DNA of 8,365 bases from assembly GCA_964537825.1 (NCBI GenBank), contig CAZIDL010000088.1:1-8365 (forward strand), read 5' to 3'. Shown one piece after another: positions 1-5,320 of this stretch. The first letter of the stretch is position 1, and each line of letters begins with the position of its first letter. Source of the stretch: CAZIDL01 sp964537825. GTDB lineage: Bacteria > Bacteroidota > Bacteroidia > Flavobacteriales_D > CAYVSK01. The translations under genes were made by a program, and so were the position numbers. The notes under the pieces were generated by a model. That model had not been told where the DNA came from. It saw only the letters and a program-made list of their open reading frames with translations, and searched no databases.

Positions 1-26
1 GTTCCCTCGATCTGGATATCTTCCAT
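1..26 (-). CDS. SiaC-family regulatory phosphoprotein (DUF1987), N-terminal fragment
   Basis: Eleven bases after the SiaB stop codon a new ATG (24-26, minus strand) opens a frame reading MEDIQIEG before the window ends. Only eight codons are visible, so the call rests mainly on position. In Bacteroidota a DUF1987 gene commonly follows a DUF6272 (SiaB) gene, and DUF1987 proteins often begin with a similar Met-x-x-(I/L)-x-I-x-G stretch. In Pseudomonas aeruginosa SiaC is the threonine-phosphorylated substrate of SiaB and binds a diguanylate cyclase when unphosphorylated. No Shine-Dalgarno sequence is visible, which is usual for this phylum. The tight spacing implies co-transcription with the gene before it. 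Another short protein cannot be excluded from this fragment alone. Confidence 0.6.
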
Positions 27-37
27 GGCGCTTGTTT

Positions 38-613
38 TTATTGAGCGACTTTCACGTTCAAACTAAAAAAGGAATTATTGCGGTCGAGCGAAGTAAAGTT
101 ATAATCGAGCTTCTGCCCCGACTTCTTCGCAATATCGATCATACCGAGCCCTCCCCCTCCTTTCTCGGACAATTTTCCATTGTTCAGGACCGACTTGTAA
201 TGGTCCTTGAGCTCTTCCCTGGTCATCGCATTGATCTGGTCCAGCCTTTCACGGAGCTTTTCTTCTTCTTCTTTGAGAATGAAGTTCCCCGTGATGATGG
301 AGTAATGATCGCCTTGCTTACCGATCATGAATATAGCAGAGCGACGATCCTCCTGATCCGAACCATCGGGAGGCGGAGCGCTCCCTTTCTCGATGTCCTC
401 GATGTGATGATAAAGGTTCTGAAGGCACTCTACCAAGATGTTGTAGACCTTTTTCCGGACCTTTTTGTTCTCTTCCACGTCGTCGAGCTTGTTCTCCATG
501 ATCTGAAGGATGGACGTAAGCAATTCGGAGGTCACCTCTCCTTTGAAGGAGAGAATGATGTTGTTCCGATCCATCTTCCTGAAGAGATCGTAGATGTCGA
601 GATCGTAGAACAA
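38..613 (-). CDS. SiaB-family protein kinase (DUF6272)
   Basis: A 191-residue cytoplasmic protein with features of the GHKL/Bergerat ATP-binding fold shared by anti-sigma-factor kinases. The helix with E62-C-L-Q-N66-L-Y-H-H70 resembles the N box, and a glycine-rich K151-GGGG-L-G-M158 resembles the G2 box. The N-terminal part (NIILSFKG at 17-24, LLTSILQIMENKL at 31-43) is typical of the SiaB/DUF6272 family. In Pseudomonas the homologous kinase phosphorylates SiaC and is opposed by the phosphatase SiaA, controlling a diguanylate cyclase and aggregation; the output in Bacteroidota is not established. The next gene starts like SiaC, supporting the assignment. The start used is TTG at 611-613 because family members carry about this much sequence before the first conserved block; the first in-frame ATG would be Met14. 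A promoter-like -7 element lies 22 bases upstream. Function is by homology only. Confidence 0.85.
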   Translation of the reverse strand: MFYDLDIYDLFRKMDRNNIILSFKGEVTSELLTSILQIMENKLDDVEENKKVRKKVYNILVECLQNLYHHIEDIEKGSAPPPDGSDQEDRRSAIFMIGKQGDHYSIITGNFILKEEEEKLRERLDQINAMTREELKDHYKSVLNNGKLSEKGGGGLGMIDIAKKSGQKLDYNFTSLDRNNSFFSLNVKVAQ

Positions 614-635
614 AACGCTGCGATCCGGTTCTCCG

Positions 636-643
636 CAAATATA
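636..643 (-). promoter_or_regulatory. Candidate Bacteroidota -7 promoter element before siaB-like gene
   Basis: On the minus strand the octamer TATATTTG matches the Bacteroidota primary sigma factor -7 consensus TAnnTTTG exactly, inside an AT-rich stretch (636-650) in the only sizeable gap of this strand block. Transcription would begin roughly 15-20 bases before the TTG start codon of the kinase gene. The nearest upstream TTG that could serve as a -33 element (669-671) is 25 bases away, a little far, so the promoter is incomplete by consensus. Confidence 0.4.
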
Positions 644-687
644 TAATAATTCCTTCCCTGCTATCGATCAAGCCCTAGCACAAATTA

Positions 688-1497
688 TCAGAAATTCATG
701 CTTGCGGCCATTCCATTAACGAGGACCTCTCCAGAATCGCTACACCTCCTGCCGTCCCCATAATCCAACTTCCGTACCCCCAGATCCCGAGGTTTTATCC
801 TGAGCACACCTTTCCAGGGCCAACGGCAACCCATATCCCTTTCCAGTGAACTCCCATGATCGACCTGGTAGCTCGCATCTCCGATCCCCTCTCCTTTGAA
901 CCGAGGCTCGAATCGATAACGGTCATCGCTGACATGGCCCTTTGACATCCCTCCGAGCGTGCGAACGACCTTCATCTCACCTGTCATCGTCACCCGATCC
1001 CCTTCGACCAGGAAAGCGGTCCCTTTCCAACGAAAAAGCCAATATCCCTGCTCCCTTTCGATCACGGAACGCCCTTCCATCTCTGATCCACCGATCTGAA
1101 AACCGCTGCTCTCCAGAACGATCTTGCTTCCAGCTTCATCCATGATACCGTGAAAGGTCACCCTTAACTCTCCTCTTCGGTCGCCCCTTTGGGCCTTTTT
1201 GCAACTGTCCAAAGGCGTATAGCGATAGGTCAGGTCGCTCTGCTCCGGAAAGGAAGAAGTATCCCCTTTCAGGAGTTCGAGCATCCCACAGAACGGCCCT
1301 CCTTTTTGAGGTCCAGGACCCGGAGCAGAATAATGGATCTGCTCGAGAAGCGGTAGCAAGGCGGTGTGAAAAGTAAAGGACCGGTGGGCCTTTTGAGCGA
1401 CCGAAGTGTCCGTCCCGATAGAACGCTCACGACAAGCCGGCATAACGAAGAGAAGGAGGAGAAGCGAAAGCACACCCTTTTTGAACGAGCACAGCAT
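688..1497 (-). CDS. Predicted lipoprotein of unknown function
   Basis: A 269-residue protein starting MLCSFKKG with a hydrophobic run (residues 9-19) and a lipobox-like V-M-P-A-C ending at Cys22, so it is probably a signal-peptidase-II-processed, membrane-anchored lipoprotein. The box is imperfect: Met at -3 and Pro at -2. The mature part looks like an all-beta exported protein without transmembrane segments. The C-terminal end, with GCRW (223-226), LDYGDG (244-249), Cys252 and VLVNG (258-262), resembles the end of many uncharacterised Flavobacteriia lipoproteins that close with a (D/N)FG-(D/N)G-x-C...V-VNG pattern after a CRW-like motif. Cys224 and Cys252 could form a disulfide. I cannot name a function. 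The ATG at 1495-1497 is preferred over the adjacent upstream TTG. The gene diverges from the methyltransferase gene and is followed after 74 bases by the SiaB-like gene. Confidence 0.75.
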   Translation of the reverse strand: MLCSFKKGVLSLLLLLFVMPACRERSIGTDTSVAQKAHRSFTFHTALLPLLEQIHYSAPGPGPQKGGPFCGMLELLKGDTSSFPEQSDLTYRYTPLDSCKKAQRGDRRGELRVTFHGIMDEAGSKIVLESSGFQIGGSEMEGRSVIEREQGYWLFRWKGTAFLVEGDRVTMTGEMKVVRTLGGMSKGHVSDDRYRFEPRFKGEGIGDASYQVDHGSSLERDMGCRWPWKGVLRIKPRDLGVRKLDYGDGRRCSDSGEVLVNGMAASMNF

Positions 1498-1502
1498 CAA
1501 GA

Positions 1503-1510
1503 CGAAGATA
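1503..1510 (-). promoter_or_regulatory. Weak -7 promoter-like element before lipoprotein gene
   Basis: The minus-strand octamer TATCTTCG differs from the TAnnTTTG consensus at one fixed position and ends five bases before the start region of the lipoprotein gene. The 54-base divergent gap leaves little room for a promoter elsewhere. No TTG is present at the expected -33 distance, so this is a positional guess. Confidence 0.2.
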
Positions 1511-1537
1511 GGCAGAAGGAAGCTCGTCCCGCCTTTC

Positions 1538-1545
1538 TATTTTTG
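1538..1545 (+). promoter_or_regulatory. Candidate -7 promoter element before methyltransferase gene
   Basis: TATTTTTG matches TAnnTTTG exactly and stands only six bases before the ATG at 1552, so the predicted transcript would have almost no 5' leader. No TTG lies at the expected -33 distance upstream. The perfect match in a short divergent gap is the only support. Confidence 0.35.
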
Positions 1546-1551
1546 CGCTAC

Positions 1552-2331
1552 ATGAGTGCAGAAGAGCAGCCCGGAAACGATTGGTACGAGACCTGGTTCG
1601 ATTCTCCCTATTACCACATCCTTTACAAAGACAGGGACGAGCAAGAAGCGGCTTTTTTCGTCGATCGACTCGTCGATCGCTTGAAGGCCCTAAAGGGGGA
1701 CCGGATCTTGGATCTGGCCTGCGGCAAAGGCCGTCACGCGGTCCAGCTCCATCGAAAAGGATTCGATGTGACCGGCGTCGACCTATCGAGCAACAGCATC
1801 GAAGAAGCCAAAGCTTACGAAGCCCCGGGGCTACGCTTCGATGTTCACGACATGCGCCACGTTTACGACCGGAACCAGCGATTCGACAAGATCCTCAACC
1901 TTTTCAGCAGCTTCGGCTATTTCCGCTCGGAAGGAGAGAATTTCCGCGTGATCAAAGCGGCTAGCGAACAACTCCGGGAGGGAGGTGAGCTCGTGATCGA
2001 TTTCATGAACGCCCAAAAGGAGGTGCAGGGCCTCGTTCCGCACGAAATAAAGACCGTCGAGGGAATCGACTTCCACATCGATCGCTACGTGGAATACGGG
2101 ATCCTGGTCAAACGGATCGCTTTTCACGATGAGGGAAAAGGCCACGAGTTCAAGGAAAAACTCCGGATCCTCTTCGATAACGACCTGCAAGTGATGCTCG
2201 AAAGGGCCGGCATGCAGATCATCGACCGCTATGGCGACTATGCATTGAAACCGTTCGATCCCAGGAGTTCGGAGCGGTTGATCATCGTGGCCAGGAAAAA
2301 AGCGGAAGAGGGAGGGAACGGAACTGCTTAG
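1552..2331 (+). CDS. Class I SAM-dependent methyltransferase
   Basis: A 259-residue cytoplasmic enzyme expected to transfer a methyl group from S-adenosylmethionine; the acceptor is unknown. Motif I is ILDLACGKG (52-60), followed by the strand and acidic residue of motif II, VTGVDLS (73-79), then HDMR (99-102) and LNLFSSFGYF (115-124), giving a complete Rossmann-type methyltransferase core. The N-terminal WYETWFDSPYYHILYK (11-26) and C-terminal GDYALKPFDPRSSERLI are characteristic of a conserved Bacteroidota subfamily with no assigned substrate. The ATG at 1552 is chosen because family similarity begins right after it; further upstream extension would cover the divergent lipoprotein gene. It ends 9 bases before the ZIP transporter gene, an arrangement I recall from Flavobacteriia, so the two are likely co-transcribed. 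Alternative acceptors include a small molecule, RNA or protein. Confidence 0.9.
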   Translation: MSAEEQPGNDWYETWFDSPYYHILYKDRDEQEAAFFVDRLVDRLKALKGDRILDLACGKGRHAVQLHRKGFDVTGVDLSSNSIEEAKAYEAPGLRFDVHDMRHVYDRNQRFDKILNLFSSFGYFRSEGENFRVIKAASEQLREGGELVIDFMNAQKEVQGLVPHEIKTVEGIDFHIDRYVEYGILVKRIAFHDEGKGHEFKEKLRILFDNDLQVMLERAGMQIIDRYGDYALKPFDPRSSERLIIVARKKAEEGGNGTA

Positions 2332-2340
2332 CTTCGCCCG

Positions 2341-3060
2341 ATGACCGATCTGTTCTATTCAGGATCGCTCCTTTTCCTGGGAGCCTGGGCCGGTGGAGGG
2401 GTTGCCCTCTTCCTCCGTTCGAACAATGCTAAGCGCTCACGCCTCTTTCTTTCCTTCAGCGGGGCTTTTCTCTTTGCATTGGCCATAACCCGCTTCTTGC
2501 CAACCCTTTTTCAGGAAGGACCAAACGGGATCGGGGCTTGGGTTCTCATCGGTTTTCTCCTGCAGATCCTCCTGGATTTTCTATCAGGAGGGGTTGAGCA
2601 CGGCCATGTTCAAGAGGGGCAACTTTTTTCGAAGAAAGGGATCCCATTTGCAGCATTGGCAGGTCTGTCGCTCCATGCACTTCTGGAAAGCATCCCCTTG
2701 GGCGGATCCGGGATCCTCCAGGGGGATCACTTCCTGATGGGACTCCTGGTCCACAAGCTACCGGCCTCCCTGGCATTGGCGGGGCTTCTTATCAATAGTA
2801 GCAGCGGTCACACGAAACCCCTGATCGCGTTTTCCATCTTTTCACTAATGGGCCCCTTGGGGATCCTGATCGGAAAGATCCTCCCCGCAGATCTCCCTCA
2901 TCTAACGGGCGAAAGCCATTACTATATGCTCGCTTTGGTCCTAGGGGTCTTGCTCCACGTATCGACCACCATCCTCTTTGAAAGCTCGGACGAACATCGC
3001 CTGGAGCGCTTCAAGCTGATCGCAGTGCTCGCTGGTTTCCTCCTCGGCATTTTCTTCTAA
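2341..3060 (+). CDS. ZIP-family divalent metal transporter
   Basis: A 239-residue inner-membrane protein with about eight hydrophobic segments (roughly 6-25, 37-54, 65-83, 101-120, 130-152, 158-180, 193-213, 223-239), the ZIP topology. Metal-site residues are visible in the fourth segment as H112-A-L-L-E116 and in the fifth as H138-K-L-P. ZIP proteins move zinc, iron or related divalent cations into the cytoplasm. The fifth segment has HKLPAS rather than the HExPxE pattern of well-studied members, a variation seen in other Bacteroidota ZIP proteins, so metal preference cannot be deduced. The loop before segment four carries H87 and H89 in EHGH, a minimal version of the histidine-rich loop. 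It follows the methyltransferase gene after 9 bases without its own visible ribosome binding site, and its 3' end faces the convergent mazG gene. Confidence 0.88.
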   Translation: MTDLFYSGSLLFLGAWAGGGVALFLRSNNAKRSRLFLSFSGAFLFALAITRFLPTLFQEGPNGIGAWVLIGFLLQILLDFLSGGVEHGHVQEGQLFSKKGIPFAALAGLSLHALLESIPLGGSGILQGDHFLMGLLVHKLPASLALAGLLINSSSGHTKPLIAFSIFSLMGPLGILIGKILPADLPHLTGESHYYMLALVLGVLLHVSTTILFESSDEHRLERFKLIAVLAGFLLGIFF

Positions 3061-3083
3061 GACGAGGCCGGGAACGCAGACCC

Positions 3084-3101
3084 TCCTTTTAGAAAAAAGG
3101 A
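3084..3101. terminator. Weak AT-rich hairpin after ZIP gene
   Basis: TCCTTTT (3084-3090) and AAAAGGA (3095-3101) form a perfect 7-base inverted repeat around AGAA, 23 bases past the ZIP stop codon in the 112-base convergent gap. The stem has only two G-C pairs and no proper T-run follows, so termination here is only a possibility based on placement. Confidence 0.2.
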
Positions 3102-3144
3102 ACTCGAATTTTCATTTGATATGATATGAAGGGTCCGCAAGGCA

Positions 3145-3165
3145 GAGGATCGACCACTGATCCTC
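3145..3165 (-). terminator. Hairpin just past mazG, possible terminator
   Basis: GAGGATC (3145-3151) and GATCCTC (3159-3165) form a perfect 7-base stem with a 7-base loop, beginning 7 bases after the mazG stop codon in mazG's reading direction. It is more stable than the neighbouring AT-rich hairpin. There is no T-run on either side, so it may instead be a 3'-end stabilising structure. Confidence 0.3.
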
Positions 3166-3172
3166 CGATCGT

Positions 3173-3991
3173 CTATGAAGAGGCATTTCCGCTCTCTGAC
3201 CGATCCCGTTTGATGCTTTCCCATAGCTCGTTCAAGCGTTCGAGGGACAATTCATCAACCCGTGCCCCTTCGGTCTCAGCCTTTGCCTGGACCTCTTCGA
3301 AACGCGCGATGAACTTCTTATTGGCCCTTTCGAGGGCAGCGTCCGGATCGACACCGAGATAACGGGAATAGTTGACCAAAGCGAAGAGCAGGTCCCCGAA
3401 CTCTTCTTCCATAAGGGCTTTATCAGCTCCGTTCCGCTTCTCATCCTCCAATTCTTTCAATTCTTCCCGGACCTTTTCCAAAGCCCCTTCTCGCTCTTCC
3501 CATTCGAAGCCGACCCCAGCCGCCTTGTCCTGCACGCGTACAGCTTTGACCATCGCGGGAAGGGAACGAGGGACCCCTTCGAGGACAGAACGTTTCTCCT
3601 TCCCTTCTTTTTGCTTGATCTGCTCCCAATTGCTCTTGACCTCTTCTTCTCCGCTGACCGAAAGATCGCCGTAAACATGCGGATGCCTTTCGACGAGTTT
3701 GTCACAGACCGCATTCAGCACGTCCGCAACATCGAAGGACCCCTCTTCTGAGGCGATCCTGGAATAAAAGACCACGTGGAGGACGATATCCCCAAGTTCC
3801 TTTTTGACCTCCGGCAAGTCCTTATCGAGGATGGCATCCCCAAGCTCGTGCACCTCTTCGATCGTAAGGTGTCGAAGGCTTTCCATGGTCTGCTCACGAT
3901 CCCATGGACAATGCTCCCTTAGCTCATCCATGATGGTCAAGAGCCGTTGGAAGCCATCTAGCTTTTCGTTCTTCCGGTCCTCTGAAGACAT
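3173..3991 (-). CDS. mazG: Nucleoside triphosphate pyrophosphohydrolase MazG
   Basis: A 272-residue cytoplasmic enzyme that hydrolyses nucleoside triphosphates to monophosphates and pyrophosphate, clearing abnormal nucleotides and, in Escherichia coli, affecting ppGpp. The full two-domain form is present. The N-terminal domain has CPWD (28-31), the metal-binding IEEVHE (44-49) and KELGD (64-68) motifs, then ERHPHVYGD (101-109). The C-terminal domain has EELKELE (176-182) and EEFGD (196-200), followed by ANKKFIARF (223-231). Both EExxE and ExxD pairs are intact, and the length fits the usual 260-270 residues. The ATG at 3989-3991 follows the AMP nucleosidase stop codon after 13 bases, so the two genes are probably one operon. 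The C-terminal tail after residue 260 is charged and poorly conserved. Confidence 0.96.
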   Translation of the reverse strand: MSSEDRKNEKLDGFQRLLTIMDELREHCPWDREQTMESLRHLTIEEVHELGDAILDKDLPEVKKELGDIVLHVVFYSRIASEEGSFDVADVLNAVCDKLVERHPHVYGDLSVSGEEEVKSNWEQIKQKEGKEKRSVLEGVPRSLPAMVKAVRVQDKAAGVGFEWEEREGALEKVREELKELEDEKRNGADKALMEEEFGDLLFALVNYSRYLGVDPDAALERANKKFIARFEEVQAKAETEGARVDELSLERLNELWESIKRDRSESGNASS

Positions 3992-4004
3992 GGCGTATGC
4001 GCTT

Positions 4005-4781
4005 TTATTCTTCGAAGCGAAGGTGCTTCACGGAACGGCCGTTATTGATCAACTCGTACATAGAGTCTCTTCCGACCCGGATATGTTCCAGCACATAGCC
4101 TTCGGTCACCTTTCTATCGCTCGCTGCTGTCTTCACGCCCTCACGGATCATCGGTTGATCGCTCACGAGAAGGAGCGCACCGCTCGGTATTCCGTTGGCG
4201 AAACCGACCATGAAGATCGTAGCGGTCTCCATATCGATACCCATCGTACGCGTTACGCGCAGATGCTCTTTGAAGGCGTCATCGTGTTCCCAAACGCGTC
4301 GATTGGTCGTGAAGACCGTACCGGTCCAATAATCGAAGCCGCTATCACGGATCTTTCCGGATACCGCACGCTGCAAGCTAAATGCTGGCAGGGCAGGCAC
4401 TTCGCGCGGAAAGTAGTCGTCGGAGGTCCCTTCTCCCCGAATGGCAGCTATCGGGAGGATCATATCCCCGACCTTGTTCTTCTTCTTCAACCCTCCGCAT
4501 TTTCCAAGGAAAAGGACCGCTTTCGGGGAAACAGCGCTCAGGAGGTCCATGATCGTAGCAGCATTGGCACTTCCCATTCCGAAATCGATCATGCTGATAT
4601 TCCCGGAGGTGGCGTTCGGCATCGGTCGATCCTGTCCCTCCACATTCACCCCTTCTTCTTTTGCAAAACGCTGCACGTAGTCCTCGAAATTGGTCAAGAG
4701 GATATACTTCCCCATGCCTGCCATTTCTTTCCCGGTATAACGCGGGAGCCAATCCTTGACGATCTCTTCTTTCGTCTTCAT
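4005..4781 (-). CDS. amn: AMP nucleosidase, short Bacteroidota form
   Basis: A 258-residue cytoplasmic enzyme of the PNP/UDP phosphorylase fold, expected to split AMP into adenine and ribose 5-phosphate. Visible motifs are DFGMGSANAATIMDLL (66-81, phosphate-site strand and helix), FLGKCGGL (91-98), GEGTSDDYF (116-124), TTNRRVWEHD (158-167), the nucleoside-contacting GIDMETATIF (181-190) and the catalytic-region SDQP (207-210). It lacks the extra N-terminal domain of the roughly 480-residue Escherichia coli Amn; the short form is common in Bacteroidota under this name. The ATG at 4779-4781 is supported by an upstream GGAGG. The gene leads a probable operon with mazG, grouping two nucleotide-cleaving enzymes. 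Another 6-aminopurine nucleosidase activity is possible since substrate choice is inferred from family membership. Confidence 0.88.
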   Translation of the reverse strand: MKTKEEIVKDWLPRYTGKEMAGMGKYILLTNFEDYVQRFAKEEGVNVEGQDRPMPNATSGNISMIDFGMGSANAATIMDLLSAVSPKAVLFLGKCGGLKKKNKVGDMILPIAAIRGEGTSDDYFPREVPALPAFSLQRAVSGKIRDSGFDYWTGTVFTTNRRVWEHDDAFKEHLRVTRTMGIDMETATIFMVGFANGIPSGALLLVSDQPMIREGVKTAASDRKVTEGYVLEHIRVGRDSMYELINNGRSVKHLRFEE

Positions 4782-4793
4782 TGCTTCGGCTAT

Positions 4794-4801
4794 CCTCCTT
4801 T
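4794..4801 (-). promoter_or_regulatory. Strong Shine-Dalgarno sequence of amn
   Basis: AAAGGAGG on the minus strand lies 12 bases before the amn ATG. Such a strong match is unusual here, since no other gene in the window has one and Bacteroidota translation typically does not rely on it. The spacing is longer than optimal. It directly abuts the palindrome at 4800-4822, sharing two bases. Confidence 0.55.
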
Positions 4802-4822
4802 GCTTATCTTTAAGGTAAGCAA
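4800..4822. repeat. 23-bp near-perfect palindrome, candidate operator or leader hairpin
   Basis: TTGCTTA (4800-4806) and TAAGCAA (4816-4822) are perfect 7-base arms; including the inner bases, 10 of 11 positions are symmetric about 4811, with one T/G mismatch. It lies in the 95-base gap between the divergent amn and HsdR-N-like genes. As DNA it has the size and symmetry of a dimeric regulator's binding site. As RNA in the amn leader it would form a hairpin touching the Shine-Dalgarno sequence. Which role, if any, is real cannot be read from one copy. Confidence 0.5.
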
Positions 4823-4876
4823 TTTAGACCTTTTCAGTAACGCTACCACAGGTTTGACCATTAAGATCCCTTTATA

Positions 4877-5320
4877 ATGCAAAGTTCCGAGCCCACGAAG
4901 AACAGCTCCGAACAGTCCCCTGAAAGCAAAATGCTGTTCGATCCTGTACGGCGAAAAAAGGTGCGCGCAACCCCTGAAGAACGTGTGCGCCAACAGTTCA
5001 TCCGCTACCTCCACGAAGCGAAGGGACATCCTTATGGGTTGATGGAAGTTGAAAAAGGGTTCCAGCTGCACAAACGTTTCAAGCGCTGCGACATCCTCAC
5101 CCGCGACCAGAGCCTTTCGCCCTATATGATCGTGGAATGCAAGGCCCCCGATATATCCATCGATCAGCAGGTGTTCGATCAAATAGCTCGCTACAACATT
5201 GCTTTTGAAGTCCCTTACCTCGTGGTCACCAATGGGCAGGAACATTATGCTTGCCATGTGGGACTTACGGAGCAGAAACTCCGTTTTCTGAACGATATCC
5301 CCGAATTCAGGGAACGATGA
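4877..5320 (+). CDS. Stand-alone HsdR-N-like protein, PD-(D/E)xK nuclease fold
   Basis: A 147-residue cytoplasmic protein resembling only the N-terminal nuclease domain of type I restriction R subunits. After a polar, probably disordered N-terminus come FDPVRRKKVRATPEERVRQQ (21-40), a candidate acidic residue at E57 or E59, RCDIL with D72, and the VECKAP motif with E87 and K89, matching a PD-(D/E)xK active site. No helicase, specificity or methylase genes are nearby, so it is not a restriction system. Small proteins of this kind are widespread single genes in Bacteroidota, with no established function that I know of. The ATG at 4877 is the first available; Met19 is an alternative start. Its TGA overlaps the start of the protease gene by four bases (ATGA), indicating translational coupling. 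Confidence 0.82.
   Translation: MQSSEPTKNSSEQSPESKMLFDPVRRKKVRATPEERVRQQFIRYLHEAKGHPYGLMEVEKGFQLHKRFKRCDILTRDQSLSPYMIVECKAPDISIDQQVFDQIARYNIAFEVPYLVVTNGQEHYACHVGLTEQKLRFLNDIPEFRER

Noticed and set aside
32..646. A 204-codon plus-strand open frame across the SiaB-like gene
   Set aside because: The minus-strand frame carries conserved kinase motifs; this one is low-complexity, rich in Phe and Leu, and is its mirror.
1366..1551. Upstream extension of the methyltransferase to an ATG at 1366
   Set aside because: The extra 62 residues are charged, lack similarity to the family, and lie antisense to the lipoprotein signal peptide; ATG 1552 matches the family start.
3804..4877. A 357-codon open frame on the plus strand across amn and the mazG start
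   Set aside because: It is antisense to two clearly recognisable enzymes, has no family-like motifs, and arises from the codon usage of the minus-strand genes.
4854..4878. Sigma-70-like TTGACC and TATAAT before the HsdR-N-like gene
   Set aside because: The spacer is only 13 bases and the TATAAT overlaps the ATG start codon, so it cannot drive that start; Bacteroidota promoters also use a different consensus.
5251..5316. Upstream extension of the protease to an ATG at 5251
   Set aside because: It would place 22 polar residues before a perfect signal peptide and lies within the HsdR-N-like gene in another frame.
4877..5320. A type I restriction-modification system
   Set aside because: Only an HsdR N-terminal-like domain is present; no helicase motor, HsdM or HsdS gene is found, and such small proteins occur alone in Bacteroidota.
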